64,000 nucleotides of DNA from contig NC_086370.1 in assembly GCF_036324505.1 (NCBI RefSeq), positions 17,820,600-17,884,599 on the forward strand, written 5' to 3'. Shown piece by piece: positions 1 through 13,195 of the stretch. Each line of letters begins with the position of its first letter. Position 1 is the first letter of the stretch. The translations under genes were made by a program, and so were the position numbers. Below the pieces are notes generated by a model. That model saw nothing but the letters and a program-made list of their open reading frames with translations. It was not told where the DNA came from and did not search any database. Source of the DNA: Eleginops maclovinus (Eukaryota; Chordata; Actinopteri; Perciformes; Eleginopidae).

Positions 1-896
1 TTGATGAATGGCTTGCTAGCTGACATCATCCAAATGAGAGGAACATTGTGTTTTGCTTGTGTGCTTCACAGCATGTCAGTAAGATGAACAGTGGCTGGTG
101 TCGAGAGAATCTCAGGTGTGCTGGGAAAATAAAAAGCCTTGGGCTGTACAGTGAAAAACAGAACGGATGTACGCCCAAACCAGAAACCATGTCAGCTGGT
201 CAAGCTAATGAACCAGCAAACAAATGACCACTGAGTCCTGTAAAGCTGCCGACCACCTCATTACTTTGTCAGCCAATAAACCAGCCACCCAGCAAATACC
301 AGCAGTTCGACAGCTGACCAATGAAACGCCTCGGTTTGTCTTTAGACTAACCAGCCATCACTGTAACAACCCTACAGGGTGTAGTGAAGTTCTTTAGGCA
401 TTTGATTTAAATCACTGGATGTATCGCTGACTCCATTTTTTACTGGGCTATCACTCAGCAGGACTGTGGGGCACAGGAGCCATCCAGACAGGCAATATTC
501 CCATCCATCCACCTGATTTCATTACTCTCCTCTACCGTAAGTGCTTTGCAGTTCCCTGGTCTGCAGAAAAATTGGCTATCAAAATTTGATTATCATGCCC
601 CTGTGACTATTATATTACCATAGATGTTCCTCACCAAAAATGAGAGGAAACTACAACCGAGTGCAAAAACAGAAAGGACAAGAATTTACATTAAGATCTT
701 CACTTGTGTGACACATCACCTTTGAGGTAAACATTAGATGTGTACTCAATAAACACATTAGTGAAACTTCAATGCATTAGATACTGGTGTCCTGTATTTG
801 AAGAGCATCATCAGACTCTGGTAGTGCACACTTGCGTACCTTTCTAAATTGCATTACTATGATACAATATACCTTCTACATAGACACACGCCTCAC

Positions 897-1000
897 TAGC
901 TGGTCTTTTTAAAAGTTAAAAAAAGGTAACTTTATTGTCAATCAGACCATACAATAAGTAATTATACAGAGGAACGAAATTGCATTTCACCATACTCCAA
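897..1000 (-). repeat. Retroposon 3' tail fragment
   Basis: Read on the minus strand this contains a CATTTCGTTCCTCTGTA-like block followed by GACAATAAAGTTACC. The SINE at 2648-2922 ends in a very similar block (GCATTTCGTTGTCCTAGTAC then GACAATAAAGTTGAATC). I infer a truncated LINE or SINE 3' end from the same group. Its inner boundary is not clear. Confidence 0.45.
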
Positions 1001-1400
1001 AATGTGCAGTAGCCTACTATTTTTAACACACAACATATAATATAACAGTGCACACAGACATAAACAAATAGACACAACATATACAGACAGACAGTGGGCG
1101 TATGCAGAATAGAATATTCACAGTGTGCCAGAACCTGATTCAATTTTGAAGTATGTTACTAAGGTGCAATAATAAAAAGGTGCAATATAGCAAAGTGCAG
1201 AATAGCAGCATGGAGATGTGTGCTAACATGTATGATACTGTGCATATAAAGAGCATAGTACAGACATTGAGTTTAAATTAGTTTAACATTCAGTTGGTCT
1301 TTTTGAATGCCAGAGTTGTCATGTTCATGGAATTTTCATGAGTGAGTTGAGTAGTCGGATGGCCTGTGGGAAATGGTATTCAAGGTTACGTATAGAATAC

Positions 1401-1624
1401 CTGATGGATAGATGGATAGATGGATGGATGGATGGATGGATGGATGGATGGATGGATGGATGGATAGATAGATAGATAGATGGATAGATAGATAGATGGA
1501 TGGATAGATAGATAGATGGATAGATGGATAGATGGATAGATGGATAGATGGATAGATGGATAGATGGATAGATGGATAGATGGATAGATAGATACATTAT
1601 TGATCCCAAATTGGGAAATTCTTC
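1401..1624 (-). repeat. GATG/GATA microsatellite with LINE-type tail
   Basis: Positions 1401-1592 are an imperfect tetranucleotide array alternating GATG and GATA. It is followed by ATTGATCCCAAATTGGGAAA, which on the minus strand reads as TTTCCCAATTTGGGATCAAT. In fish genomes this arrangement, a GGGATCAATAA-type retroposon end running into a tetranucleotide array, is common. I infer a retroposon 3' end whose tail expanded into a microsatellite. Confidence 0.75.
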
Positions 1625-1909
1625 TTTTTTCATTGATACAGAAAATAGTGTTGCTTATAACCAGGTTGAAAAATAAAAGTTCTGCTGTGTGCTAAGATAG
1701 TAAATTACAAAAGCCTGAAAGGGAATATATGTATTATCAATGATTGTATAAAAATCTGCTTGAATCCTCTAATAAGTGTTGAAAATCAATGTACCGGCAC
1801 AGACTGTGAAATGGAAATTCAAAAAAGACCAGCTAACATTGGCCATGATCAAACACAAGTGGAGATAATGAGAAAGGAGTAGAATAATTTAACAGGCTGT
1901 AATGAGTGT

Positions 1910-2101
1910 CAGTGTTTCCCAAAGATCTGAAATATACTTGAGGGGGGTGCAAATGACTGGGCACGGGGGGGGGTGTCGTGCTTTACCTTTTAAGTGTCAG
2001 GTACAGGAGGCATAGAGCGAGGAGCGGATGGCGACGTGCTCGCGGACGGATTAACAAAGAAAACAAAAACTAAATGGGTCGTCTATGTGTGGGAAACCCT
2101 G
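1910..2101. mobile_element. Short hAT-like MITE (probable)
   Basis: The left end reads CAGTGTTTCCCA and the right end reads TGTGGGAAACCCTG, so the ends form imperfect inverted repeats starting CAG(T/G)G(T)TTCCC, as in hAT-type elements. The interior holds G-runs and no transposase. I could not find a clean 8-bp target duplication, so the family is provisional. Confidence 0.5.
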
Positions 2102-2647
2102 AGTGCGCATCTCATTTTTGCCTCTTCAATGTCAGTTCTCCTTCTTCAAGTGGATGTCAAAGGTAAAATGACATACAATGCCATTTTTATTCTCATTCTG
2201 ATGTAAATCTAAAATCCTTTCCCATCTGCTGCACTCATTGTGCATTCAGCCAGATAGATACCTTCTCACTGTATCCCTCAAAACGCATTGAAGTCATTAC
2301 TTTTCCTATGTAACACTAAAAGACTGAATACACTGCATTATGCCAGAAACATAATGGAATGAAAACCAATCAACGCCTCCAAACTCCTCTTTTTTTATAT
2401 CTTTGATGAAATAATGACAATAAACCATCCCCACCACAGTTAAGGTGTCTTTGACCCCAGCGGCTTCTGCCAGGATGTGCCATCAGAAAGGTAATTTCTA
2501 TCTCTTGCTACCATAAGCCTTCATATCAAGATATTGTCCGTAGGGGTTTTTCTACATAGCACGTACAGACTATTAATAGTCATGGACAGCAATCCCCAAG
2601 GGACTTATTGAATAGGTATGCTGTGTATAGTTCAATCATACATTAAA

Positions 2648-2922
2648 GGGGCGGTAAGGGGCAGTGGTGGCGAAGTCCATAGGGGGTTGGCCTGGGAACT
2701 GGAAGGTCACCAGTTCAAGTCCCCGAAAGACCTAGTGCCACCGTGGTGTCCCTGAGCAAGACACTGGTTACCTACACTGCTCCCCGGGCGCCGTACATAA
2801 TGGCAGCCCACTGCTCCTAACACTAGGATGGGTCAAATGCAGAGACCGCATTTCGTTGTCCTAGTACTTGTACTCTGTGCAATGACAATAAAGTTGAATC
2901 TTTATCTTTATCTTTAAAGTGA
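2648..2922 (+). mobile_element. tRNA-derived SINE
   Basis: The 5' part has a tRNA-like head with a recognisable B box (AGTTCAAGTCCC, near 2712). A central block follows with CCCTGAGCAAGACACTGG and CTGCTCCCCGGGCGCC, then GCAGCCCACTGCTCC and ATGGGTCAAATGCAGAG. These are typical of abundant teleost tRNA-derived SINEs. It ends in a LINE-like tail (GACAATAAAGTTGAATC) and a TTTATC repeat. The insert appears full length, about 275 bp, but no clear target duplication is visible. Confidence 0.85.
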
Positions 2923-4299
2923 ATCTCAATGATGTGATCTTATATCAAGATGGATGTTTTCTCTATATACCTTAACTTCTGACGATGATGCCTAGCTAAC
3001 AGCATGTCAGTGATACTTGTACTATGCTTCTATTGCCGTTAGAGCGCAAACTTTGTCAATTATTTTAAGTAGTTATTTCCATTTATTGAATGCTGAATTA
3101 AAATCAGAAACAGCACCACCCACATCTTTGGATAATTAACCCCTTTCCCACACATACCATAACTTTTAAATACTCAGGCAATTCCCTCTTTGTCTTATGG
3201 GAAAGGAAGCCAGAGTCAATTTTCCATTAACAAATTTCAACAACATGACAAGTAGCTGTAAATCTTCCACACGGGAAAAATGCAGTATAGTTCCTGGGTA
3301 AGGTGGCAAAAAACGATAATGCTTTATGTATGAGGCTTATGCACCATATCTGTGCTGTTAGGATAGTCTGACCCAGCAGATGTTATCTGGACAACTGACT
3401 ATTTATATGTCTATTGCACTCCGGTTTCTAATGAAAGGAGGTTGACACAGGTCAACAAGCAACAAACTAATAAAACACTTGAAATCGAAAAAGAAAATTA
3501 CCTGTGCTAGCACCAGGACATTAATTATCCAAGGTACAAAGCGTTCCCATCAAGGGACTGCATGGTTGGAAATAACTAAAATAAGATGTACAATTACTCA
3601 CTGATAACCTCAATATAATGTTTTCTGCATTATGGAGCTTAGCGGATGAATGGACTTTATAAGTGGGATGAACAACAACTACACAATCATTAAAGAGTTA
3701 TTGTAATACAAATCTAATTTGCTTAATAATAAAATAAGCTTTTTAAGCTATTTGATTAAATGAGGGAAAATCCTAAAGAAAAGTTTTGCCTGTGAATATA
3801 AATGTGCTTTTAATGTCATCTCAGAAGATGCAGGCAGTGGCTTGATTAAAGGATTAGAAACAATCTTTGAAATTCAAGCAATACCAGCAGATGACAAATG
3901 GGGTTACCTTAAATGTTGTATTAGCAACACATTAGCCTCATACAGTCAATCTCTTTACATATTCATGCATACAGCTAGTAGCCATTAAGGGTAACTCAAT
4001 CAGCACTTAACTAATGGCAGGAAACGTAGCAACTCAAATAATTAATAACAGTTACAAAATAACTTATGAAGTAAGCCAACCTGAAGATAATGTTCAAACG
4101 AAGGTCTCATATACAGCTTGCATCCTGAATAAAGAGATAACAGTATTGTTGTTTGCTACCAAAAGAACACTTAGTCACCAAACAAAAATGTTAAACTTAC
4201 ATGTGGTGGGGTTGCCAAATTAACAGCGTGCCAGACAGTTTCCAGTCGTTTTGGATCTGAATTTGAGAAGCGGAACGAAAGGTTACCGCCTGTGTTTCT

Positions 4300-4380
4300 T
4301 GCCGGTCCGTTGCACAGGGAAAACCTACCGGAAGTTATCGTTCTATTGCATTTCAACCATAGCAACGAAGTGGCGACGAA
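4300..4380 (+). promoter_or_regulatory. sf3b5: sf3b5 promoter region (predicted)
   Basis: Just upstream of the inferred 5' UTR exon there is a consensus ETS site, ACCGGAAGT at 4327-4335, and a CCATAGCAAC element at 4357-4366, which is an RFX-type X-box half site in reverse. There is no TATA box. ETS-driven, TATA-less promoters are usual for housekeeping genes. The start site itself is not determined. Confidence 0.5.
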
Positions 4381-4420
4381 CATCTTTTGACTTCGTTCCT
4401 AAACTATTTAATATTATCGA
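4381..4420 (+). other. sf3b5: sf3b5 5' UTR exon (predicted, 5' end unknown)
   Basis: A strong donor (ATCGA|GTAAGTACAT) begins at 4421, and a matching acceptor (TTTTTTTCTAG) ends at 5356, 26 bp before the sf3b5 start codon. This implies a 5' UTR intron of 936 bp. The start of the exon is a guess from the position of the promoter motifs. I recall human SF3B5 as a single-exon gene, so transcript evidence would be useful. Confidence 0.5.
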
Positions 4421-5382
4421 GTAAGTACATTTAGCCTTTTAGAGCTATATCATTACTGAGTATCCGTTATTGATACCCAAGCTGTTAGTTTAATTAACCG
4501 GTTGAAAAGCTTTTATCAGTGCTAACAACAACGAGCTAACAACACGCTACTGTTAGCAAGAAATGCATTGAAAAAAGCGTTAGCATGCTAACTGCTTCTT
4601 TGTGTTCGTCTACGTTTACGTTTATATCGAGCATGTAACTGACTCAAAGTTTAATCGAAGTACATAAACGCGGTTGTTTTTACCGTGATTTAGTGAGAGC
4701 AGTTGTGTTAAGAAGTCTAAATTATAATCGTTTCTATAGAGGGGGAGGTAGTTGTAGTCTCAAAATGTTGAGCACGTAACCATCTTTAACACAGATAAAG
4801 TGAATTGCAAAGACGAGATCCCGTTCTGTTTGTGATCTAATCAGTGAAACTAAACATTAATAAATGATTCCTTCAAATTTACTTTTTGCTGTAATAGTCA
4901 GAATTGGGTTTATTTCCAATTAGGTTTACACACACGAGGAATTTGCTTAGGTGTAAATGGTGCATATGTAGTAAGAAGTAGCTCATTATAAATGTTAGGG
5001 AGCAAATAATACTGAAGTTCTAAAAACATTATGTAATTGTGTGTATATATAACGAATAGTTCTTTAAAATGAGCTGCATTGTTAAAAATGTGTGAGAGTC
5101 CAGCAGTGGAAGCAACTTATTTAACGAGTTTGGACAACCACGCTGGTCATTTCAAATAACATTTTAACTTGTATGACAATAACTATTATCATTTGACATT
5201 AGTTTAAGTCTACAACCGGGACAGGGACTGACTTGGTTGATAACTAACAGCATAGGGTTTCTTTCCAATGAGCCAGATATGATAGTTTTTTTTAAATGAT
5301 AACTGTTTGCCTTTGCATGAACATTTATAGTTATATTTTATCTGATTTTTTTCTAGAACCTCTGGGACTCATATCAGCAACA

Positions 5383-5643
5383 ATGACGGACAGATACAAC
5401 ATCCACAGTCAACTGGAGCATCTTCAGTCCAAGTACATCGGCACAGGACACGCCGACACCAGCAAGTGGGAGTGGCTGGTCAACCAGCACAGAGACTCTT
5501 ACTGCTCCTACATGGGTCACTTTGACCTGCTCAACTACTTCTCCGTTGCTGAGAACGAGAGCAAAGCGCGTGTCCGCTTCAACCTGATGGAGAAGATGCT
5601 TCAACCATGTGGACCTCCATCAGATAAACCCGATGATGCCTAG
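5383..5643 (+). CDS. sf3b5: Splicing factor 3B subunit 5 (SF3b10)
   Basis: This encodes the smallest core subunit of SF3b, the U2 snRNP subcomplex that helps recognise the branch point in the nucleus, where it packs against SF3B1 and SF3B3. The 86-residue product begins MTDRYNIHSQLEHLQ and contains SKYIGTGHADTSKWEWLVNQ and SYMGHFDLLNYF, all hallmark stretches of the family, and its length is the family's usual one. The start at 5383 is preferred over an in-frame ATG at 5296 because it gives the conserved N-terminus and because an acceptor (TTTTTTCTAG) lies between the two. The coding region is uninterrupted. A poly(A) signal follows about 370 bp after the stop. Identification is close to certain. 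Confidence 0.97.
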   Translation: MTDRYNIHSQLEHLQSKYIGTGHADTSKWEWLVNQHRDSYCSYMGHFDLLNYFSVAENESKARVRFNLMEKMLQPCGPPSDKPDDA

Positions 5644-6009
5644 ATTACCGTGGAGTGAGCTGCAAAGATTTTTTACACACGTTTTTTTCGGACATACAAC
5701 TTTATTTACTGTTAAAAAACATTCCCTATTGCCCTCTAAAATGTCCTGTCATCGACTTAACCCTGTATGACCCTGCCTAGATCAAATGGATTGTTTATTT
5801 TGCATCCAGACTGTACCACTGAAAAACATTTTTAAATATCAGATGCAGCCCTGCAGTTGTAAGAGAGTTTTGCTACAAGGGGGAAATCATTTAGAGTAGG
5901 ACATGGCTCCAAGATCTAAACATTTATTAAAGAAGATAACCTGACACATTGGTGTACCGTCATCTGTTGAGTATTTGTATTAACTGATGGAAATTTCTGT
6001 TTTGATTTT

Positions 6010-6015
6010 AATAAA
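6010..6015 (+). promoter_or_regulatory. sf3b5: sf3b5 poly(A) signal
   Basis: AATAAA occurs 367 bp after the sf3b5 stop codon, within TTTTAATAAAATTC. It is the first canonical signal on the coding strand after the stop, apart from weaker AT-rich variants, and would give a short 3' UTR. Confidence 0.7.
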
Positions 6016-9000
6016 ATTCACGTGTTACGCTTTAAAATGTAGTAACTTCTTTTCCTTCTCTTAAATGAGTCAATACCCAGGCTACCTACAGATGGGTGAC
6101 CAATTCAAGTTGGACTAACAAAAAGGGACTTGTCTCACTGTTGGGCCACCATGAGAAAACAAATGATTCAATGCACCTTGGTTAGGGTTACTCAAGTCTC
6201 TAATGCTGTAGAAGAGATAAACACTATTCTGCTATAAGATATCGGCTTCATTGGTATTATTATGATGATAGTGAAGCAAGCTCGGCTTTAGTTGTGATAA
6301 AATGTTCTCTCAGATTCAACACCCAATTATCCCATTTATTTCTTAAGTAAACCTATCCTGCCCTGTATGGTGGCATTTGCATAAAGGTATGGTATAAATA
6401 AGATACATTTTATTTGTTTTATTCCATCACTTAAGTTTGAATTTCAAAGAACAGAGAAAATTACAATCAGTTTTTTTTTTTGACCTTACTGTTAAATAAA
6501 ATGGCGAAAACTAATTCAAATGGGCTCAAAAGTCTTAGTCTGGCACTGTTGAAAACTAGTTCTTAATTTGCTGCTTAAAGTTTAGCGTTTTAATTAAGTT
6601 AAAGTATGCACTGCACAGCATTATGTTTCAGCAGTTTCATTTGTTTGGCCTTACAGATTCTTCAAAATGTCCACCTACAGTCCCTCACACATGCACCACA
6701 TTCAGGTGCGCACACACATTTTCTGCGGCCAATAATCCGACCAAGATCAGCTGTGCATGAAATAAACCAGCATCCTGACACGCTTTGTCTCGTAATTTCT
6801 GATTGTACATTCTGAAGATGCCACGTTATAAACCTGTGTTTATTTGCATAGAGGTTTTTATGTCACTCAAATCCAGGAACGTAGTTTGAAGAGATGGCTG
6901 ATTATATACGATGTCAGTGGTGAATAGAGCTTCTCATTGCCTGGTGTCATTCTCTACATTTACATATCTGAAGAGCAAGTGATAGCAATTAGATCCCAAA
7001 GTGCAAATGATCTTCTTCTTGAGCACTTGTACTGTGAAAGAAGATCAAAATTGATTCAGTGTTGAATTTGAATCTCCCTTTGAACAGGAGTGTCAGTTTA
7101 ATATGCTAGCTGTCAGAAAAGGTTGTTATAATGCAAATGAATAGAATTGATGTTTGAAGCTGTGGTCAGTACAAAGGCTCTTGTTTATGCTGAGGTCCAC
7201 TGCGTGACCAGAAAAGAGCAGCAGGTGCCGAGGCTTGTCTTGCTGACTTCAGGTGATTCATCGAAGCATACTGCTGCCTAAATTCACACACAAACACAGA
7301 CACTCGCTTTCGAGAGGATGCTATGCGTGACTCATTGTTGGATTGAGAGACAAGTCAGTGGGTGCCAAGGAAGTTCCTGTGTTGAGCATCTCGTCTGTGT
7401 GTGTGTGTTTGTTGGAGGGTTACTTCGTGGGGTAAGTCCTTGCCATCTGTCCACACCGAGAGTCGTGAAGTCGGCGCTGCCAAGTCAGGCAGGAAAGCAG
7501 CGAGAGGTCTGTCTGTGTGCCGTCACACTCCCACATTAAACACTCACATAAACTGACACATTAACAGATGCCTGATCCTCAGTTTCCAGCGACATCAGCA
7601 GAGATGGACTGTCCTTTTTTTTTAAAGGGAATGGCTTGCAGGTGGGTGTACTTTAATTATAGGCTCTCACCGCCACAACATGCACTCTGACAGAGACCTT
7701 CCTGCACACCTATCTTTCATTAGCAGTTGTATTTCAGGGTAAAATACCGTGTTGAACCACTAATAAATTCACAAGCATAAATTATTGTGTAAAGGTATCA
7801 TAAAACGTTTCAACTTCTCACCCATGCAGCTTACACCCTGAGAAAAACTCACAGGTGCATTTACAGTGTTGAAAGATGTTATATGTCATAGGTATATGAA
7901 ATGTGCCCGTACAAAAAGCAATAAAAACTGTGTAATGTGTTTTCATGCGACAGAGGGAAAGAGCAGAGTAGGTAACACTGCTCATTCAGTGGTGTATTTT
8001 CCTTCTGGAGACCTTACAACGACCATAAACATTTTGTCCTGCGCAGTATTTATAGTCACTTCACAAAGACTCCAACAGTGCAGGGACATAACCCTAACAC
8101 ACATCCTATATTTGAAGTTAACACTGTTTGCAATTCCTGGAACTTAATGATCACATATCAAATGCAGCTATAACGTTTTGAATACCCTCTTGTGCCTCCA
8201 GCTGATGGATGGACCCTAATAATAATGGAATAAAATGTTCTTTTGTTTTCCCGCTATGTGTGCTTGTATTATATTTCTATTTCTTCTAAGTGTTGATTTA
8301 AATCTACAAAATACTACATATATTAAAAAAAACATGGTATGCTGATATGATATAATGCAGTACTGTACTACTAACACAGTATTTCAAGTATCTAGATTTG
8401 GTCCACATTGACAAAGTACAAAAGTGAAATGCTCTTTCAGGTATAATAACAGGATCATATAATAACCATAACAGCATAATACTGTGAAAAGGTCCATTCT
8501 GCATATTGAGTACTTTTGATTTTGATAAAGTACATTCATCAGATAATTCTTCTGTATTCTTTGCTGTGCTCCATTTGAAGTATACTGTACCTGGTGAAGA
8601 CGCTCCACCACACCAGTACTCAGGTTAATAAATCCTTGCTTTAACACGTCACAGCCAAACACCCACTGAATCGATCTCATCTCACATGGACACTTCATTA
8701 TCACTCCCCCTCTGTGACGAATCAGGACCCACCGCTTCTTTATAGTTCAGGCAATTAATGTCATCCACTCACATGACCCTTTGAAAGCCATAGTTCGAAA
8801 TAATACCTTGCTGGGTATTGGGGCATGTTTGTATTTTTAAATAGTTGCTTTAAACCACTCTGTGTTCATGCTGTGACCGCCTTGTTGGCGCCTCTGATTA
8901 CACAGGACATTGGTTGAAAAGGTCCAAGAAGTACATTCAACCTCGTCAAATAAAAATGCTCCCTCGATCCAATTATCCCTGCCCTTCTCTGCCACCCACC

Positions 9001-9684
9001 TTTTTTATCCTTCCATCGGCTTCAACCTTCCTTCTCCATTGTTCTCCTCTAAGCCCTCCGCTCTCATCTTCTTTTCTTCTATATACACCCCTCCTATCAC
9101 AGCCTCCTCTTCTCCGCCTGTCGGATTCTTTCTCCATCTCCACTGCTTAGATATGCTTGCCAGTAGAGTGGAAATACCCAAGATAACAAACACAAGTAAG
9201 TGCATGCATGGAATATTTTCTGTGACGATAATGCAAAAAGGGATAGAATAGTGACACGCAGAGGAGAGAAGCTAATGAATGCTGGATCAGGGTGATAAAA
9301 CAGACATTGATGGGCGTCTCAAATGTGCAATGACAAGTCCGGTCTAATCAGGTTTTACGAAATAAAGGTTATCACCCTCACTTCTAACACAGCAATCCTT
9401 TTCATTCATTTCTATAGTAGAGTAGGGAAAGTTAAAAGCTAACCTTTCATGCATTTTATGCAAATAACGCAAGAAATTTGATAAGGGCAATGACTGTAGT
9501 AAGACTAGGTGGATAATACCTTTTAATAACACACTTTTTGTTACCCTGTGTGATATCTAACTGATGATTTATATCCACTCCATTTTCCAGTCCTGTAGAA
9601 GTCCTGCATTACAGTCGAGATCACCAGGGAGTGTGCCAGAGACCAAACTGACATCACACTCTGCCTGGGAAACTTCATTACCTT

Positions 9685-9807
<123 letters not shown>

Positions 9808-10897
9808 GCTTCTGACTCTTGGGGGATTAAAAGAGGAAACTTTTGGAGAAGATTGGCTTTTTATTACTTTGGAAAAAAAGAGCCCAGTTTGGATTTAAGC
9901 TATAGGTGCAGAGCTCAGGTCGGTAAATAGCAATGAGATGCACTTTATAGCTTAGATAAAGGTGAGGATTTAACGGAATAGTGTGATAAGGGGAGAGAAG
10001 TAATAACTTTAGTCAACACGTTTTCCGTCACTGACGACACACGGTAGCACTATGTAGGCCGATTGTAAAATCTAATTCAAAGCCAGCAGGTTACCAGAAA
10101 AACCGTAAAAGGTTTCAATCCCTGCTGTTAACTTGTCAAGTATTTGACTCTAATTTCCTACCACCCCTGTCTCTTTACCAATCTCCCTGTCTCCTTCAAT
10201 CTCTTTCCTTTTCTTCTTCAGAACCAACTCCATTATGACTGCATTCTCTTTAAAAGCTGGCAGGCTCCAACTCGTCCTCTGGATGAGACTGAATAGATAG
10301 GCTGGTACTCTGATACTTCACTCGCCTTAGATGCTCCCATACAAACCAAAATAGGTTTGGAGCCATTTGCAGCACACGCATTAAGATGCCAAGCAGTATG
10401 AGACCTCAACATTTATTTAGGAAAATGTAGTTTTAATGGCATAGCAGAGTAGAATCTCAGTCCTGTTTGTCACATTGTGTTTGCAAATTGGTTGCTGAAA
10501 ACACATTTGAATTAATGACTCCCTGTTTGGAAAGCAGCTATTAGTGAATGGAGTTTTCTTATTTTGCATAAGTCATATTAAATTGATGTGTATAACAGCA
10601 TGAAAATGATTTAATGTTTAATAGACTCAGCCTCTGTTGGATGAATAAAGGGATTCTGACGGGTGAAAAGACAAGAGGAGAAGCATGAGCAGGCTACCAA
10701 ATGTTGCTTTAACTGCAGTAGACAGTGTAATTGGATACATGACATTTATGACATCAATGTGAACTTGACATAAAGAAAGACTAGAAATAATGAACACAAG
10801 AATCTATAGCCATGCCGGGGCTCTATGAGGCTGTACACATACAAGCGCTTTGAGCTAAATGCTAACAGATGCTAACACTGACAATATCAACGTGTCT

Positions 10898-10990
10898 AAT
10901 CAGAATTCCTTTATTCGTCCCACAAAGGGAAAATATATACGTTGTTAAAGCAAAGTATAGATAGAGACAGAGAAAATAAAACACTATTAT
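10898..10990 (-). repeat. Retroposon 3' tail fragment (possible)
   Basis: CCTTTATTCGTCCCACAAAG on the plus strand reads on the minus strand as CTTTGTGGGACGAATAAAGG, resembling the GGGA(T/C)(C/G)AATAAAG ends of fish LINE/SINE copies. The boundaries and family are uncertain. Confidence 0.4.
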
Positions 10991-13126
10991 AAAAAGGAGT
11001 GCACGAAGCATTGAAAATAAAAATGATAAGAATTTACAAAAAGATAGTAAGTAGCAGGTCTAGCTAGCATTTGCTCATTTGCGCTGGATGTAAAGCATGT
11101 GAAGCTGATGATAAAGTCATTCGTTTTTGCAGGTATTCAGTCAAAGGATTGCAGAAATATTAGTTTTTCTCCAAAGAATCATGATATTTTTATACCAAAT
11201 TGAATAGCATTCCATCTAATAGTAACACAATTACTCAGAACCAAAAATGTAGTTTTTGTGATGGATGAAAGTTTAGAGGATCACCAAGTGTTGGTCCTTC
11301 TGGAACACTACATTTCTCTCTAACTTTTTATCTCTGGACTGAAGTGGTAGACTGAACAACACTTCATATTCCTTTGAGCCAGACAGTAAAAAAATCCATG
11401 TGTCTCCTCTCTTTGGGCAGAATCATTACCGTTACCTTTTGTAACCCCATAAGAAACTCAATGAGAGCCAAAGGGCACAGCAATGTTCAGGGCAGATTTC
11501 TCAGGATAATTAAAGTCAGCCTCCACAATTATTCAAATACAGAGTAGATGGAAGGTGATGAGAAGAGATCAAGTTACAAGCTTTCTTCATTAAAGAAAAA
11601 AATCTAATATCCTAGAAACGCTTAATTGAAACTAATTGCCGCACTGATGAGTTTTCTACATAGGCTCTTAAGATGTTTTACAGCCACCCTTGTGATATAC
11701 GTGGAAATGAAAAAAAATTGGCTCAGTTTTAAATTATTTTAGGAAATCTGCAAGGAATGATGTATTTAAAATAAAATGCTTCCGAGCTGTCTTTCCATTT
11801 TATGTCTCTGAAGAGTGAATTACAAAGTGTAGTCTCCTAAAACCTGCTCTATAAGGGAGTGCAGTGCATTGCAATAGAACTTTTTTCCTACATGTTCTTT
11901 GTGAATGTTAATGGATTATAAAAAGATCTTTCACAATACTCATGCCTCTACATTTTGCACTCCCGAATGCATCCATAATATTCACTGTCTTCTATTATTT
12001 CCTTGATAGCGATAAAACTAATGAGGTGACAAACAAAATAGTTTTCAATGATTCTTTATATACAAAAACAATATACACAGTCTGGACATAACAATAGCTG
12101 TTTGGGAGATATACGACATCATCCTTTGACTTCAAAGATCCTAAAAATAAAAATCAATGCATTACAATGACTGTTTTTCAAATTGGAAGCTTTACATTGT
12201 GACTGACACTTTTGACTCTCCAGAAATCACTACACCTTCCTGTGAATCGGACATAATGAAGATAAAATAACATGTTGAGGATTAAGGGCTTTTGGCAGTC
12301 AGATTATGGCTCTCTGATTTGATTTTTGAATGTGATATAAGAAGCGTCAAGCACCATCACAAGAGCAGAAGTCCTCAATGTAAACGTTTCCATGAACTGG
12401 TGGTAGTTTACGGTACTGCAAATTAACAGCAGCACCCTGGAAAAGCAAGTGTGTTAATGTCTGTGAATGTTTAAGCCGCCTCAACAGGAATTTTAGAGGA
12501 TTTAAAAAAATAAAATCGAATAGCAGGAATTGTTTGTTTGCTACTGTAATTTCACATATTCCACATTATCAACAAACCAAGGGTTGTGTGGTGTGTTAAA
12601 ACTTTGGTCTCAATAAGGTTAATTGTATTTATCTTACAGCTTAATTTAGGATGAGATAAAACAGACTGCAGTCATAAACATTTTACAGGACCTGCTCCTT
12701 GTGATTAATACTGACTGGTTTAAACATCTGTCAATGCTCGTCCACACTCAACGGCTTCGACTATATGCAATACCTAATTCTATACTGGATGTTTGCATCA
12801 GTAAACAGAAACGAAACAAACTTGATTATAGATATGGTGACAGACCAGACTCCCCTGTATTAAAAAGTTACCTGCGTATTAAAATAGATAACACCAGATG
12901 CAAGCAGCATAATCATGTTTACTCAGCCATGACTCAATCGAAGCTTTCCACCACAAGTAAGACTTTTCATTTTGTATGTGAAACATTATTTTATTTTACA
13001 GTATTTGCTGAATTATGTTCACCTTTATACAGAAAAGGCAGATATATTTTTCTTAAGATATGTTTCTGGACGCTGTTTCCTTTATTATAGAGCATAGATA
13101 ATGAGATATGGGAGATTTGGAGGGGA

Positions 13127-13195
13127 CCATATGCAGCAGGAGTCGAACCCGCGCCTTTGCTGTTAGGACTCAGCATTAGTACACGGTACATAAAG
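13127..13195 (-). other. tRNA-like 3' half (pseudogene or SINE remnant)
   Basis: On the minus strand there is a 5-bp stem (TGCTG/CAGCA) with an 8-base loop, then AAGG, then a T-arm-like GCGGG-TTCGACT-CCTGC with a perfect B box (GGTTCGACTCC). I see no D arm or A box upstream, and the acceptor ends pair poorly. A functional tRNA is therefore unlikely; a tRNA pseudogene or a decayed SINE head fits better. Confidence 0.4.

Larger units (their letters stand above)
1..4300. other. Intergenic sequence upstream of sf3b5
   Basis: I see no supportable gene here. The open frames are short, share no recognisable motif and are mostly low complexity. Repeats are listed separately: a LINE/SINE-like tail near 0.9 kb, a tetranucleotide microsatellite at 1.4-1.6 kb, a short MITE at 1.9-2.1 kb and a SINE at 2.65-2.92 kb. 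The remainder is unique-looking AT-rich sequence. Confidence 0.7.

Noticed and set aside
1325..1633. 102-codon frame of SIHLSIYP repeats
   Set aside because: Translation of the GATG/GATA microsatellite. It is a tandem repeat without spacers, so it is not a CRISPR array either.
5296..5382. Extended N-terminus for sf3b5 from the in-frame ATG at 5296
   Set aside because: The 29 extra residues are hydrophobic, absent from the family, and cross a splice acceptor. The conserved MTDRYNIH start is at 5383.
12701..13090. 129-codon plus-strand frame
   Set aside because: No recognisable motif, AT-rich composition as in the surroundings, and no splice or promoter context.
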